A DNA stretch of 64,000 bases from an uncultured Oceanospirillaceae bacterium (GCA_937136055.1 CAKZOD010000005.1:62001-126000), one strand, 5' to 3'. Positions 48,195-59,470 are shown, counted from the stretch's first letter. Notes: generated from the sequence alone by a model not told the origin. A program made the numbers and translations.

Positions 48195-48464
48195 ATGCCT
48201 GCAGTCGATATTGAAATTATTAATAAATTGGGATTACATGCCAGAGCAGCTTCAAAGCTGGTTTCAGTTACCAGTAAATTTTCCTCTGATATACGAATCT
48301 CAAAAGATGGCAAAGTAGTTGATGGAAAAAGCATTTTATCAATTATGATGCTAGCTGCTCACAAGGGAACCCAATTAAACATTGAAACAGAGGGTGATGA
48401 TCAAGATCAGGCCCTAAGCGCAATAGAGACACTGATAAACAATCGATTTGACGAAGAAGAATAG
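48195..48464 (+). CDS. npr: Phosphocarrier protein NPr (HPr-like)
   Basis: HPr-like protein of PTSNtr, 89 residues, phosphorylated on His of NKLGLHARAASKLV (His about 16). Accepts phosphate from PtsP and passes it to PtsN. AAGGGAAA precedes the ATG. 146 bases after rapZ. Confidence 0.94.
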   Translation: MPAVDIEIINKLGLHARAASKLVSVTSKFSSDIRISKDGKVVDGKSILSIMMLAAHKGTQLNIETEGDDQDQALSAIETLINNRFDEEE

Positions 48465-48643
48465 CGCTACCTCAATTAAGTCTTACTATTCATTTTCAGT
48501 AAACATAATTATCGATAGTCAGTTATAATAAGCCTTAGGGATATAAGTCATTAATAAACAAATCGTGACGGTCTTAACAATCACGAGAAATGTACTGGCA
48601 ATGACCATTCATTAACCACACCTTCGACCGAGTTAATTGTTGC

Positions 48644-49996
48644 ATGAATCAACTGGCTAGCGAATCTGAACTACACAAATTAAACCAAGCCCTTGATACT
48701 GGGGCTTTCCAGCAAATTCGCTTCACGCTCAACAATACACTGCAAAGCGTTGAAGTCGCACAACTTCTAGAAAAGTCCCCCCCAAAAGAGCGTAAAGTGC
48801 TTTGGAAGCTGATTCATCGCGATAACGAAGGCGCAGTGCTGCAGCACCTATCCGATGAAATTCAAGCAGATATCCTCTCTCGAATGGACAATAGCCGGGT
48901 ATTAGCACTGGCTGATTCTCTTGATACAGATGACTTCGCTGATATACTGCAGCAGCTGCCTGATACTGTCATGCATGAGCTACTTAAAGTCATGGACCAG
49001 CAAAACAGAGAGCGAGTAGAACAAGTTCTCTCTTTCCCTGAAGATACTGCTGGCGGCTTAATGAACACCGATACCGTCACTATCAGGCCTGATATTACAG
49101 TAGAAACCGTATTACGTTATATTCGTCGTCACGATGAAATCCCCGAAATGACCGATAGCCTATTTGTCATTAGTCGTCGAAAAGAGTTGTACATTGGCAT
49201 ATTACCTTTAACAAAACTATTGGTAACAGACCCTGATATCACAGTGCGTGAAATAATGGTGACTGAGATAGAACCTATTCCCGCCACAATGACTGACCAC
49301 GAGGTCGCACTATTATTCGAGCAACACGATCTTGTATCAGCTCCTGTTGTCGATGATGATGGGAAGTTATTGGGCCGTATCACAATCGATGATGTCGTTG
49401 ACGTTATCCGTGAAGATGCTGATCACTCACTAATGAGCATGGCAGGTTTGGATGACGATGAAGACACCTTCGCACCAGTCTGGAAAACCAGCAAGCGCAG
49501 AGCAATTTGGTTAGGCATAAACTTAATTACCGCATTTATTGCTTCGGCTGTTATTGGAATATTCCAAGGCACAATCGATAAAGTGGTTGCCCTTGCTGTA
49601 CTGATGCCGATAGTGGCCTCAATGGGCGGAATAGCCGGTAGCCAAACACTCACTTTGGTCATTCGCGCACAAGCACTCGATCAAGTAGAAAAGGCAAATG
49701 CTGCCTGGCTTATTCGTCGAGAGCTCGCTGTCGGCATTTTAAATGGGATTCTTTGGGCTATTGTTGTTGCAGGGGTCGCAGTTGCCTGGTTTGGGGATTA
49801 TACTATCGGTTTAATCATCGCAATGGCTATAATCATCAATTTAATTGTCGGCACTTGTTCTGGCACTATTCTACCTTTGATACTTAAGGCCCGCGGTGTT
49901 GACCCAGCACTTGCCGGTGGCGTTCTATTAACCACTGTGACAGATGTTGTTGGCTTCCTCGCTTTTTTAGGTCTAGCCACCTATTTTTACGGATAA
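48644..49996 (+). CDS. mgtE: Magnesium transporter MgtE
   Basis: Mg2+ channel-transporter of 450 residues: an N domain of helical repeats (about 20-130), two CBS domains (about 135-255), and five membrane segments (about 285-445) with the conserved PIVASMGGIAGSQTLTLVIR (about 325-344). No clear ribosome-binding site for ATG 48644. 179 bases after npr. No leader regulatory RNA recognised. Confidence 0.93.
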   Translation: MNQLASESELHKLNQALDTGAFQQIRFTLNNTLQSVEVAQLLEKSPPKERKVLWKLIHRDNEGAVLQHLSDEIQADILSRMDNSRVLALADSLDTDDFADILQQLPDTVMHELLKVMDQQNRERVEQVLSFPEDTAGGLMNTDTVTIRPDITVETVLRYIRRHDEIPEMTDSLFVISRRKELYIGILPLTKLLVTDPDITVREIMVTEIEPIPATMTDHEVALLFEQHDLVSAPVVDDDGKLLGRITIDDVVDVIREDADHSLMSMAGLDDDEDTFAPVWKTSKRRAIWLGINLITAFIASAVIGIFQGTIDKVVALAVLMPIVASMGGIAGSQTLTLVIRAQALDQVEKANAAWLIRRELAVGILNGILWAIVVAGVAVAWFGDYTIGLIIAMAIIINLIVGTCSGTILPLILKARGVDPALAGGVLLTTVTDVVGFLAFLGLATYFYG

Positions 49997-50000
49997 ACAC

Positions 50001-50522
50001 ATGAATAATGATAAATTTGATACGATTGAAGATGAAGATGACGATTGGATAAGTCGCTCCTCTTTAAAACGAGATGCAGAAGCTCTACAAAAACTCGGCA
50101 CTCGCTTAATCGATCTAAAGCCGAATCAATTAGATAATATTGAGATGGACGAGGCACTGCGCCTCGCGGTTGATGAAGCAAAACGCTTAAAGCCGCGCAG
50201 TAATGCTCTGAAGCGCCAACGCCAATACATTGGTAAACTAATGCGCTTTGAAGATACGGAAGTTATTGAAAAAGGCGTTAATGGCTGCGACCTTCAACAT
50301 GAAGAGTACAATAAAACTTTTCATCGCTTAGAGCGCTGGCGTGATCGTTTGCTCGCAAATGACCCAGGTATGATAGATGTTATTTTACAAGAGTATCCGC
50401 AGACTGATATTCAGCATTTACGCCAATTAATTCGCAATACCCAAAAAGAAATTGCTGCAAAAACCAACCCACTAAGCTCGAAAAAACTTTTCAAGTATTT
50501 AAGAGAGCTTGAAGGCTGCTAA
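50001..50522 (+). CDS. darP: Dual-action ribosomal maturation protein DarP (YjgA)
   Basis: 50S subunit assembly factor of 173 residues, DUF615/YjgA family. Marks: WISRSSLKRDAEALQKLGTR (about 14-33) and ALKRQRQYIGKLMR (about 71-84). In Pseudomonas relatives it is next to tldD and pmbA; here its neighbours are mgtE and yhdP. Four bases after the mgtE stop codon. Confidence 0.92.
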   Translation: MNNDKFDTIEDEDDDWISRSSLKRDAEALQKLGTRLIDLKPNQLDNIEMDEALRLAVDEAKRLKPRSNALKRQRQYIGKLMRFEDTEVIEKGVNGCDLQHEEYNKTFHRLERWRDRLLANDPGMIDVILQEYPQTDIQHLRQLIRNTQKEIAAKTNPLSSKKLFKYLRELEGC

Positions 50523-50541
50523 AAAAAAGCCATGGATGGCT
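50521..50541 (-). terminator. Terminator after yhdP (overlaps end of darP)
   Basis: AGCCA-TGGA-TGGCT hairpin; on the minus strand it is followed by eight T, which is a good terminator for yhdP about 65 bases after its stop. On the plus strand GTTTCCTTT gives a weaker terminator for darP. Confidence 0.65.
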
Positions 50542-50605
50542 GTTTCCTTTCGTAATGCCTTATCAGACATAAATAACCGCAGTTCAGGTTCGAACTCAAG
50601 TATGT

Positions 50606-53600
50606 TCACCTTTCATCTACCGGTGATTTCTTCACTGCTTTTCTCACTACTGGCTTGATCACTGGATCAAGCAATGTACCCGTAATATCGTAACTTAATG
50701 CTGTCAGCTTCGCTAAGCGTTTACCAAGTATTTTATCGATAACAAATGCAATGCCCACGACTTGAGGGGTTGCTAAAAACAGCGCTGCAATCGGCGCATT
50801 ACTTGTCAGCGGAATAGCAACTTGCATTCTATTGGCCAACGCGCCGTTTTGTAAGTTTATCGACCCTTTCATTTCAATACTGGCTGCATCTCCTTCTAAT
50901 TTAAGCGGCGCCTCACTGGTCGCCAAACCCTTTTCAAGGCGGTACTTGGCACTCACTTTATCAAACGCGACGCCTGATTTTAACAAGTCAGAAAAATCTA
51001 ATTTCAAACGTTTGATGACCGTGTTTAAATTTAGTATACCAAAGATACGAAGGAAGCTTGCAGAGGTACCCGCTTCAATAATGCGGCCGTTTTTGATATC
51101 AAGTTCAAGGCTACCATCTAATTTCCCTTGCTCAAAACTCCAAGGACTTCCAGGCCAAGACAAATGCGCTTTTAACACCCCTGATTTATTTTCTAACACC
51201 CGACTTTGACCAAATTGCTTAAGAACTGCGCCAAAATCACCGCCTGTTGCGACGACATCAACAATCGATTTTGCCACGCCTTTTTTATTTGCCCATACCA
51301 TTTCACCACTGACATCAGTTTGCGCAATTTTACCTTTAATATTACTGACTCCGTAACCAGAGTTTGTCGGTGCCAAATGCGCACTCCATCGACCAATATC
51401 TAAATCATTAAGCAAAAGCTTATCGATATTCAACGCAACACTAGGCCAGTTATTCATTTCATTTATATTAAACGATTCGGATTTAGGCTTGCTATTATCA
51501 CGATCACCTTTAGTTTTAAGTACTAATTTATTTAAATGCAGCTCTGTTAATGCGCCTTTTTTGGGCGAGTAATTCATTTGCCCTGTTGCCATGCCAACGT
51601 CAAACTGAGCAAACCAATTTTTACTTGAAGTCTGTAGTTTGACCCAACCCGCCGGCAAATTCTGCCCCAACAAGCGAACTTGCCTTAATTTTAAATCTAC
51701 ATTGTTAATAGCAGCAACCGCACTTGCGTTGCTCGTCTCTCGCTTGTCTGAGCTTTTTACAGAACTCTTTCGTAAACTAGAGTAATCAGCAATAAGTTTA
51801 TCAAGATCAATCCCTGCAAGCTCTCCAGATACTCTAACACCAAGTTTGTGAACTAAATCAGGACGTGCTCCGCCAAGAACAATATGAGTTGCACTGTTTT
51901 TAAATCTAGATGAATTAGTTTTGCTGTTTTGTGTTTTATTGCTCGTAGCTTCGTTATTATTTAAAGCGTTTTCTGTGATACCTCTGACAATATCCTTGTA
52001 GTTATATCGCCAAACTGAGGCGCCATTATCTGCTGAGCTTTGCACTACCTGAAACTTAGCTTGTTGCTTTGCACTCTTACCCCACGGGCCAGGAAGGTTT
52101 ACAGCAAGTCCTGAAAGGTCGGAATTAATAACAAGCTGATTGCAACTTGCCGTAGTTAAACAAAGATCTAGCCTTGCTGTATATTTGGATTTACCTGCTA
52201 AAGACTCTAAATAGCTCGCATCAACCCAATTAGTTAATGACTTAGGCGTAATTTCCCCACTTAAGCGAATGCTGGTTTTAAGTTCATTGGTAACCACTTC
52301 ACTCGCTACAGTGACACTCGCAGGATGCTCTAATAGCTGAGTCTTAATCCTTTTTGCTTTTAAGCCCTTAATATTATCGAATGTTAGCCTGCCGTTAATT
52401 TTATTCAACGTTAAGTTATTTTCATGATCAATTAACTGACCACCTTTAATATCTGATTTTACGTTTATTTTTAGCTGCTGACTTGATACCGGTTCTTTCT
52501 TTTTACCTGTTGTGGCTTTTTCTGATAAAGGAATACTGAGCTTAACAACCGAAGTATGCTTACCACTGACAGACAATGCTTGAAGGGGTTTACTAAGCTG
52601 CTGATAAGCTTTTTTTGGCTTAAGCTGCTCTACAAACTTTTTAAGATCTCCTGAAATCACACCGCTGACTGACAAACTATCCTGATCTTCTAATTTTGAT
52701 ACTTGTAAGCCTGTCACTCTATTTTTAGCTAATACACCACCTGCTGACACTGCTGAAACATCACTATTATCAACTGTCACACGCAGGTCATCTGCTAAAT
52801 AATGCGGCCAATCGTTAGAAAAAGCTGCTTGTGCATTTTCCAGTTTAAAATCCAATTGCACGCTAGGATTCAAACCAGCTCCTTCTATACGCCTTAGAGG
52901 CGTACGAATAACAACAGCGCCTTGCGTGACACTGCCTTTCACTGCTGCGTTTAATATCCAATCTTTTAACGATTTTAAGACAACATTATTTGGTATATAA
53001 GAAAGCGCACTATCCAATAATAAGTGCTGACCACCAATCATTAAAATAAGCTCTGATGGCTTTATCTTCGAGAAAGGTAACACTAAACTAAAGCGGCCAT
53101 TTACTTGCTGTTTTTCTTCATGCAAGCTTAACAACTCAGAAAAAACACGCACTTGCTTAATTTTTCCAAGCTTTTTCTCAACTTCCCAGCTAACTTTTCC
53201 TCTCGCTTTGCTATACCCCCAACGCTGTGAAAATAGATCTGGGAAATACATACTAAATTTATCACTGGCAAGATTTACGTTACCTTTAAAAGCACTCATT
53301 TTTAAGAGACCAGATACCCCTGACATCGCAGGAGCTCCTTTATAACTTTCAACTGAAACATTATTCAGGTCAGCTTCTAATAAAAATTGTGCCCATTTAT
53401 TATCCTGCCATGTCAGCACTAAGTTATCCGCTTTTCCTTTGAGGTTTAAAGTAGATAGCTCTGTTTCTATTTTGGTCCCTTTTAATGCCTTATCTAATAA
53501 CGCATTTTTTAAATCCCCGAAATCTAAAGATGCGAGCGCAATACGCTCAATATAACCTTTTGCAAAATCATATGTCGCATTCGCATAGGGGATTTGTAAC

Positions 53601-54586
53601 TGGTGTTCACCGTCACTCAGTTTTAGATTTGAAAGTAGAAAATGCTGCTTTTGTTGCTCGCGAATGGCACTAAATTTAAGGCTCGAGTTGACAATTTTTG
53701 GCAAGCTCGCATCTTCAAAAGAAAGCAAATCAATAGCCAAGCCACCTGTCACATCGGAGATAACACCGTTTGTAAGTGTTGCCCACACCTCAGAATTCAA
53801 TGCTAATTTATCAACCTTCGCCCCAGTGTTAATAACATTGAAGTCTAAAAATTGTTCTGTGATATTCTCAAAGTTGGCATACACCTGATAAGGTGTTTCT
53901 ATGATCGTATCGGATAGCTCCTCGGCTTGAATAGCAAAACTGACCGTAGAGTTTTCACCATAGTTTTTAAGCTGGGCACTACCGCTCAACTGATGCATAT
54001 TTGCAGCATTATCCATTAGCAACTGCATTGGCCCAATAACACGAGCAGGCAAATTTTCAGGCTTTAAACGTAATAATGTATTAGAAAACTTAACCTGCGA
54101 TTGTTTAGCAACAATACTTAGCAAGCTGTTCAACGCACTGTTATCAAATGTTTTTTGATTAGTACTTGCTGAAGCAGCATTTTGCGAAGGGGAAAATACA
54201 GTCAACCAACGTTGTTGTTCTTGGTAAGCATTAACCCGCAATCCATCGATATTGAGTTGATCAAAGATAGGGGCAAAATTGCGAATACTTTCGCTAATAT
54301 TAAGATTGCCATAGATTGAATTAATACTAATCTGGCGAGTTTCATGATCGCGATCAGTAATTTTAATGTTTTTGATGGTGAATTTGGGATTGGATGATGC
54401 CCAATTCGCTTCTATATTTTCTATTGATATATCTGCCTTTAAATACTCAGATAAATGTTTCGAAATATAGTCTTCAAATTGAGTAAGCTTAGGTAAGGCT
54501 ATGCGGGTCCCAATTACTGCCAGCGCAATTAGGACCAAAAGAACCAAACATAAAGTGAGTAACCAGCGGCTGGTTTTTATAATCAT
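50606..54586 (-). CDS. yhdP: YhdP-family AsmA-like phospholipid transport protein
   Basis: Very large periplasm-spanning protein, 1326 residues, typical for YhdP (about 1266 in E. coli). One N-terminal membrane helix (residues about 8-28), then a long beta-rich groove region, an AsmA-like end (NGRIIEAGTSASFLRIFGIL, about 1190-1209) and DUF3971-type segments. Thought to carry phospholipid from inner to outer membrane with TamB and YdbH. A Ser/Asn-rich linker (about 885-905) is present. The gene follows rng after 133 bases. Confidence 0.9.
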   Translation of the reverse strand: MIIKTSRWLLTLCLVLLVLIALAVIGTRIALPKLTQFEDYISKHLSEYLKADISIENIEANWASSNPKFTIKNIKITDRDHETRQISINSIYGNLNISESIRNFAPIFDQLNIDGLRVNAYQEQQRWLTVFSPSQNAASASTNQKTFDNSALNSLLSIVAKQSQVKFSNTLLRLKPENLPARVIGPMQLLMDNAANMHQLSGSAQLKNYGENSTVSFAIQAEELSDTIIETPYQVYANFENITEQFLDFNVINTGAKVDKLALNSEVWATLTNGVISDVTGGLAIDLLSFEDASLPKIVNSSLKFSAIREQQKQHFLLSNLKLSDGEHQLQIPYANATYDFAKGYIERIALASLDFGDLKNALLDKALKGTKIETELSTLNLKGKADNLVLTWQDNKWAQFLLEADLNNVSVESYKGAPAMSGVSGLLKMSAFKGNVNLASDKFSMYFPDLFSQRWGYSKARGKVSWEVEKKLGKIKQVRVFSELLSLHEEKQQVNGRFSLVLPFSKIKPSELILMIGGQHLLLDSALSYIPNNVVLKSLKDWILNAAVKGSVTQGAVVIRTPLRRIEGAGLNPSVQLDFKLENAQAAFSNDWPHYLADDLRVTVDNSDVSAVSAGGVLAKNRVTGLQVSKLEDQDSLSVSGVISGDLKKFVEQLKPKKAYQQLSKPLQALSVSGKHTSVVKLSIPLSEKATTGKKKEPVSSQQLKINVKSDIKGGQLIDHENNLTLNKINGRLTFDNIKGLKAKRIKTQLLEHPASVTVASEVVTNELKTSIRLSGEITPKSLTNWVDASYLESLAGKSKYTARLDLCLTTASCNQLVINSDLSGLAVNLPGPWGKSAKQQAKFQVVQSSADNGASVWRYNYKDIVRGITENALNNNEATSNKTQNSKTNSSRFKNSATHIVLGGARPDLVHKLGVRVSGELAGIDLDKLIADYSSLRKSSVKSSDKRETSNASAVAAINNVDLKLRQVRLLGQNLPAGWVKLQTSSKNWFAQFDVGMATGQMNYSPKKGALTELHLNKLVLKTKGDRDNSKPKSESFNINEMNNWPSVALNIDKLLLNDLDIGRWSAHLAPTNSGYGVSNIKGKIAQTDVSGEMVWANKKGVAKSIVDVVATGGDFGAVLKQFGQSRVLENKSGVLKAHLSWPGSPWSFEQGKLDGSLELDIKNGRIIEAGTSASFLRIFGILNLNTVIKRLKLDFSDLLKSGVAFDKVSAKYRLEKGLATSEAPLKLEGDAASIEMKGSINLQNGALANRMQVAIPLTSNAPIAALFLATPQVVGIAFVIDKILGKRLAKLTALSYDITGTLLDPVIKPVVRKAVKKSPVDER

Positions 54587-54719
54587 TCATGAACCAAGTA
54601 TTTTAGTTTTAGGTCGCTATTCAAATATCACACACTCAAAGTAGCAGCTTTTTGGTTAATTTAGAATTCATATACTTGTTTAACATTGATTAATTTACCG
54701 ACTGTTTCTAAACCAACTC

Positions 54720-56198
54720 TCAACGTAAAACCACATCGAAATGCTCAGGCCCATAATGGATATCAGCACTGAATTGAATGGTCTTTTTGATGAATGTTTC
54801 TAATTCAGCCAAATGATCAGAAGCTTCATCATTGACATAATCAACCACTTCAGAAGATGCTAGCACAAGATAAGAATCTGTATCATAAGCACGGTGCTGT
54901 CGAAGAATTTCACGAAATATCTCATAGCAAAGTGTTTCCGGTGTTTTTATGTAACCACGGCTTTCACATTGTGAGCATGGTTCACATAAAATATGCTCTA
55001 AGCTCTCACGGGTTCTCTTACGCGTCATTTCAACAAGACCTAGTTGAGAAACCCCCATCACTTTACATTTTGCATGATCTTTTTCTAACACCCGCTCTAA
55101 CGCTCTCAAAACTTGGCGCTGGTGATCTTGAGATTCCATATCGATAAAATCAATAATGATAATGCCACCCAAATTTCGAAGCCTCAACTGCCTACCAATT
55201 GACGTTGCAGCTTCTAAATTTGTCTTGAAAATGGTCTCTTCTAAATTCCTATGCCCAACAAACCCACCAGTATTTACATCCACAGTGGTTAACGCTTCGG
55301 TTTGATCAATAATAAGGTAGCCACCTGACTTTAGATCTATTTTTCGACCTAGAGCACGCTGCATCTCCTCTTCAACATTATACAAATCAAAAATAGGACG
55401 CTCACCTGGATAATACTCTAAACGGTCAATTAACTCAGGCACTAATGCACGTGTAAAATCTTCGGCTTTATTATAAGTTTCTCTAGAGTCTATGCGGATT
55501 CTTTCAATACCTGTATGAGCCATATCTCGTAAGGCACGCATGTTCAACGGCATATCTTCATAGATAACACTGGGAACGGCTGCACCTTTAATTTTTTTCT
55601 CTATACTTTTCCACAATCGTTTTAAAAAAAGGATATCAGATTTAAGCTCTATTTCACTGGCGCCCTCTGCAACCGTTCGTAAAATGTAGCCTCCACTTTC
55701 AATATCATCCTCTTCTAATGTGGTAATCAGACTATTGCGTAGACGTTCACGCTCAACTGGGTCCTCTATACGCTGAGAGACTCCGACATGGTTGGAGTTA
55801 TGCATATAAACTAAATAGCGAGAGGGAATCGAAATATGGGTCGTAAGACGGGCACCTTTTGTGCCAAGAGGATCTTTAGTCACTTGCACAATAAGTGACT
55901 GCCCCTCTCTTAACAGATAAGAGATAGAGTTTTTGTTTTTTTCTTCGATGTTAGGATCTTTACAGATCACTTCATCAACATGGATAAAAGCCGCTTTTTC
56001 CAAGCCAATTTCAACAAAGGCTGCCTGCATACCAGGCAATACCCTAACGACTTTACCTTTGTAGATATTGCCAACAATTCCACGCTTACTGGTTCGCTCT
56101 ACATATATCTCCTGAGGCATGCCATTTTCAATAATAGCTACCCGTGTTTCCATAGGAGTAAAGTTAATCAGTATTTCTTCGCCTATCGTGGTTGCCAC
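54720..56198 (-). CDS. rng: Ribonuclease G
   Basis: Endoribonuclease that matures 16S rRNA 5' end and decays some mRNAs. 492 residues, starting with GTG (AAGGA a few bases upstream). S1 RNA-binding domain (about 38-128), catalytic core with the Asp of IIIIDFIDMESQDHQR (about 349-364) and metal-linking CxxC in CEPCSQCESRGY. No C-terminal scaffold as in RNase E. Same strand as maf-mreDCB, 121 bases after maf. Confidence 0.95.
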   Translation of the reverse strand: MATTIGEEILINFTPMETRVAIIENGMPQEIYVERTSKRGIVGNIYKGKVVRVLPGMQAAFVEIGLEKAAFIHVDEVICKDPNIEEKNKNSISYLLREGQSLIVQVTKDPLGTKGARLTTHISIPSRYLVYMHNSNHVGVSQRIEDPVERERLRNSLITTLEEDDIESGGYILRTVAEGASEIELKSDILFLKRLWKSIEKKIKGAAVPSVIYEDMPLNMRALRDMAHTGIERIRIDSRETYNKAEDFTRALVPELIDRLEYYPGERPIFDLYNVEEEMQRALGRKIDLKSGGYLIIDQTEALTTVDVNTGGFVGHRNLEETIFKTNLEAATSIGRQLRLRNLGGIIIIDFIDMESQDHQRQVLRALERVLEKDHAKCKVMGVSQLGLVEMTRKRTRESLEHILCEPCSQCESRGYIKTPETLCYEIFREILRQHRAYDTDSYLVLASSEVVDYVNDEASDHLAELETFIKKTIQFSADIHYGPEHFDVVLR

Positions 56199-56319
56199 AA
56201 CTACATCCTTTTTTATCAGCTTATTTCTATTATTAACCCATTAAACTAAATGAAAAGCCCTTGTTATGTCAATCAGTTAAACACTTTGTCAGGCATTCAA
56301 TAATCAACTAACTTACAGG

Positions 56320-56916
56320 CTAAAACTGCCAATACTCAACCCCAAATTCATCTAGCAAGTCAGCAACTTCAGACACTGGCAAACCCACTATCGCGCTATT
56401 ACTGCCCTTTATTTGTTTAACAAAGCGTGCACCAATACCCTGAATGGCATAACTACCCGCTTTGTCTTGAGGCTCTTTTGTATTCCAATATTTAAGGCAA
56501 TCTTGTTCAGTTAACGTGCAAAACTCGACATCAGCAGTCACGACAATTTGACGCGTTTTATGTGCATCTTTGATCGCCACAGCCGTCATCACTTGATGCC
56601 ACCTGCCCGACAGCTGCATCAACATTGAAACGGCATCTTCTTCGTTTTCTGGCTTACCTAGTATTTGCTGATCGATCACAACACTGGTATCAGAGCCTAT
56701 AACAACATGGCCGGAAGGCAGTCCATCAAATACTTTCTGACATTTTTCTAAAGCCAATCGGCCAACGTAATCTCTAGCGTTTTCATTCTCAAGCACTGTT
56801 TCATCTATATCAGCACTGACAACTTCAAAAGCAACGCCTAACTGAGCCAATAGTGCTTTCCTTCGAGGAGACGCCGAGGCAAGTACCAATTTCGCTTGTG
56901 TTAGATTTTCAATCAT
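56320..56916 (-). CDS. Maf-type nucleotide pyrophosphatase (YhdE group)
   Basis: House-cleaning pyrophosphatase, probably for dTTP and UTP or modified forms. 198 residues. SASPRRKALLAQLG (residues 14-27), GSDTSVVID (about 74-82) and GIGARFVKQIKGSNSAIVGL (about 161-180) are the Maf signatures. 14 bases after mreD on the same strand; the gene cluster mreBCD-maf-rng is conserved widely. Confidence 0.92.
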   Translation of the reverse strand: MIENLTQAKLVLASASPRRKALLAQLGVAFEVVSADIDETVLENENARDYVGRLALEKCQKVFDGLPSGHVVIGSDTSVVIDQQILGKPENEEDAVSMLMQLSGRWHQVMTAVAIKDAHKTRQIVVTADVEFCTLTEQDCLKYWNTKEPQDKAGSYAIQGIGARFVKQIKGSNSAIVGLPVSEVADLLDEFGVEYWQF

Positions 56917-56930
56917 CTATCACTCTCTTA

Positions 56931-57419
56931 TTATGAAATTTTGAAAGTACGACGAATACTTCGCAGTACAACAAATACCCAAGGCCAAAGGACAGCACTC
57001 ACCACTGCGGGCAAAAGGAAGTTAAAGTTGCCTGCTGTGGTACCTGTAAACGCTTGAAACCAGTAAAATATAAGCTGATTTATGACAATAAGAATAAACA
57101 CCACGAAAGCTTGCTGCCACAAAGGGTACATACGCATTCTTTTGTGTAACAACAGAGTAATAAAAGCGATGATTGTCAAAGCGATTGCATTGATACCCAA
57201 AGGCGAGCCCTTTAAGCTATCCAGCATAAAACCTAAGATCCATGCCGACCCGACGCCAAAGCGTTGCGGCAATGCAAGTATCCAGTAAATAACAAAAAGT
57301 GCGACAAACTCTGGGCGCCACCACTCCAAAAAAGTCGGTAACGGAATTTGAGACAACATCAAAGCAACAATAAATGTCCCTAAAATAATAAGAATGCCAC
57401 CTGAGCTACTCTTACTCAT
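56931..57419 (-). CDS. mreD: Rod shape-determining protein MreD
   Basis: Inner-membrane protein of the elongasome, 162 residues with about five hydrophobic segments and the family blocks RPEFVALFVIYWILALPQRFG and GSAWILGFMLDSLKGSPLG. Overlaps the mreC end by eight bases, so translation is probably coupled. Confidence 0.92.
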   Translation of the reverse strand: MSKSSSGGILIILGTFIVALMLSQIPLPTFLEWWRPEFVALFVIYWILALPQRFGVGSAWILGFMLDSLKGSPLGINAIALTIIAFITLLLHKRMRMYPLWQQAFVVFILIVINQLIFYWFQAFTGTTAGNFNFLLPAVVSAVLWPWVFVVLRSIRRTFKIS

Positions 57420-58296
57420 TAGTTAGCTCTTTTGAGTCAAGTAACTCAGTTTCATCACCAGGGTTCGCATCGACAACCGATGGTTTCTTTTCAACCATGA
57501 GTACATATCGACTATTATTCAATCTGGCCAAAGGCTTAGCTTTTACGATCATAAACTTACGGCTTGGATCTCGCTCCACAAAGGCAACACGAGCAAGGGG
57601 GTAACCGTAGGGGAAGCGCCCACCTAAAGCAGAAGAAATGAGTAAATCCCCTACGCGAATATCTGCATTATCCGGTATATGCGTAATATCTAGCTCTGCA
57701 TGATTACCTTTACCTAAAGCTATCGCACGCATACCATTGCGCACAACTTCAATAGGTAATGCGTGGCGGCTATCAGTTACCAACATTGTGCGATTTGTAT
57801 AAAGAGACACTTCAACTACCTGCCCCATTATGCCACCGGCATCAAGTACAGGTTGACCGATATAGACCCCATCTTCAGAGCCTTTATCCAGGATAACTTG
57901 ATGCTGAAAAGGATCTGGATTGATACCTATGAGTTCTGCTAAGAGCACTTTGTCATCAACAGATGCACTTGCATTTAACAATTCACGCAAGCGAATATTT
58001 TCAGCGCGCAAAACCATCATCTGCTGCACCTTTCGCTCTAAAATAATAGAGCTAGAACGCAACTGATTATTATCTTTAACAAGCTCAGTACGCTCTACCA
58101 AAACCGCAGAAATGTCATCAGCAAAATTGGAAGGTATATCCACCAGCCACTGCACGGGCGTTAAAACAACTAACATAGCAGAGCGAATTGGGCGCATTGC
58201 ATTGCCTTGTAAATCGGCTATAACAATACCCAAAGTAATGATAATAAGAAGTATAAAACTGAAACGAGGCAGACCGCCTCTAAAGATAGGTTTCAA
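57412..58296 (-). CDS. mreC: Rod shape-determining protein MreC, TTG start
   Basis: Bitopic inner-membrane protein that organises the elongasome with PBP2. 294 residues: one membrane helix (about 13-31), a coiled coil (about 65-110) and the MreC beta domain (about 120-270, GQPVLDAGGIMGQVVEVSLY). The start codon is TTG at 58294-58296; GGAGGG lies a few bases upstream but is buried in a predicted 9-bp hairpin (58298-58324). Both features suggest limited, controllable translation compared with mreB. Confidence 0.92.
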   Translation of the reverse strand: MKPIFRGGLPRFSFILLIIITLGIVIADLQGNAMRPIRSAMLVVLTPVQWLVDIPSNFADDISAVLVERTELVKDNNQLRSSSIILERKVQQMMVLRAENIRLRELLNASASVDDKVLLAELIGINPDPFQHQVILDKGSEDGVYIGQPVLDAGGIMGQVVEVSLYTNRTMLVTDSRHALPIEVVRNGMRAIALGKGNHAELDITHIPDNADIRVGDLLISSALGGRFPYGYPLARVAFVERDPSRKFMIVKAKPLARLNNSRYVLMVEKKPSVVDANPGDETELLDSKELTNE

Positions 58297-58297
58297 T

Positions 58298-58324
58298 TTA
58301 ACCCTCCGCTACGCAGAGGGTTAA
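58298..58324 (-). promoter_or_regulatory. Hairpin sequestering the mreC ribosome-binding site
   Basis: On the transcript, TTAACCCTC pairs with GAGGGTTAA (9 bp, nine-base loop); the Shine-Dalgarno GGAGGG lies in the 3' arm, with the TTG start two bases further. A secondary structure at this place would lower mreC translation. Read by eye; not a known riboswitch or thermometer. Confidence 0.6.
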
Positions 58325-58390
58325 CGAACCAATATGTAATATATTGTCAAACAAAAACACCAAAAAACCCTTACTATAAGAAATTATCGA

Positions 58391-59470
<1,080 letters not shown>

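Noticed and set aside
50584..50600. Sequence GGTTCGAACTC resembling a tRNA T-loop
   Set aside because: The flanking stems do not pair and no acceptor or anticodon arm can be built around it.
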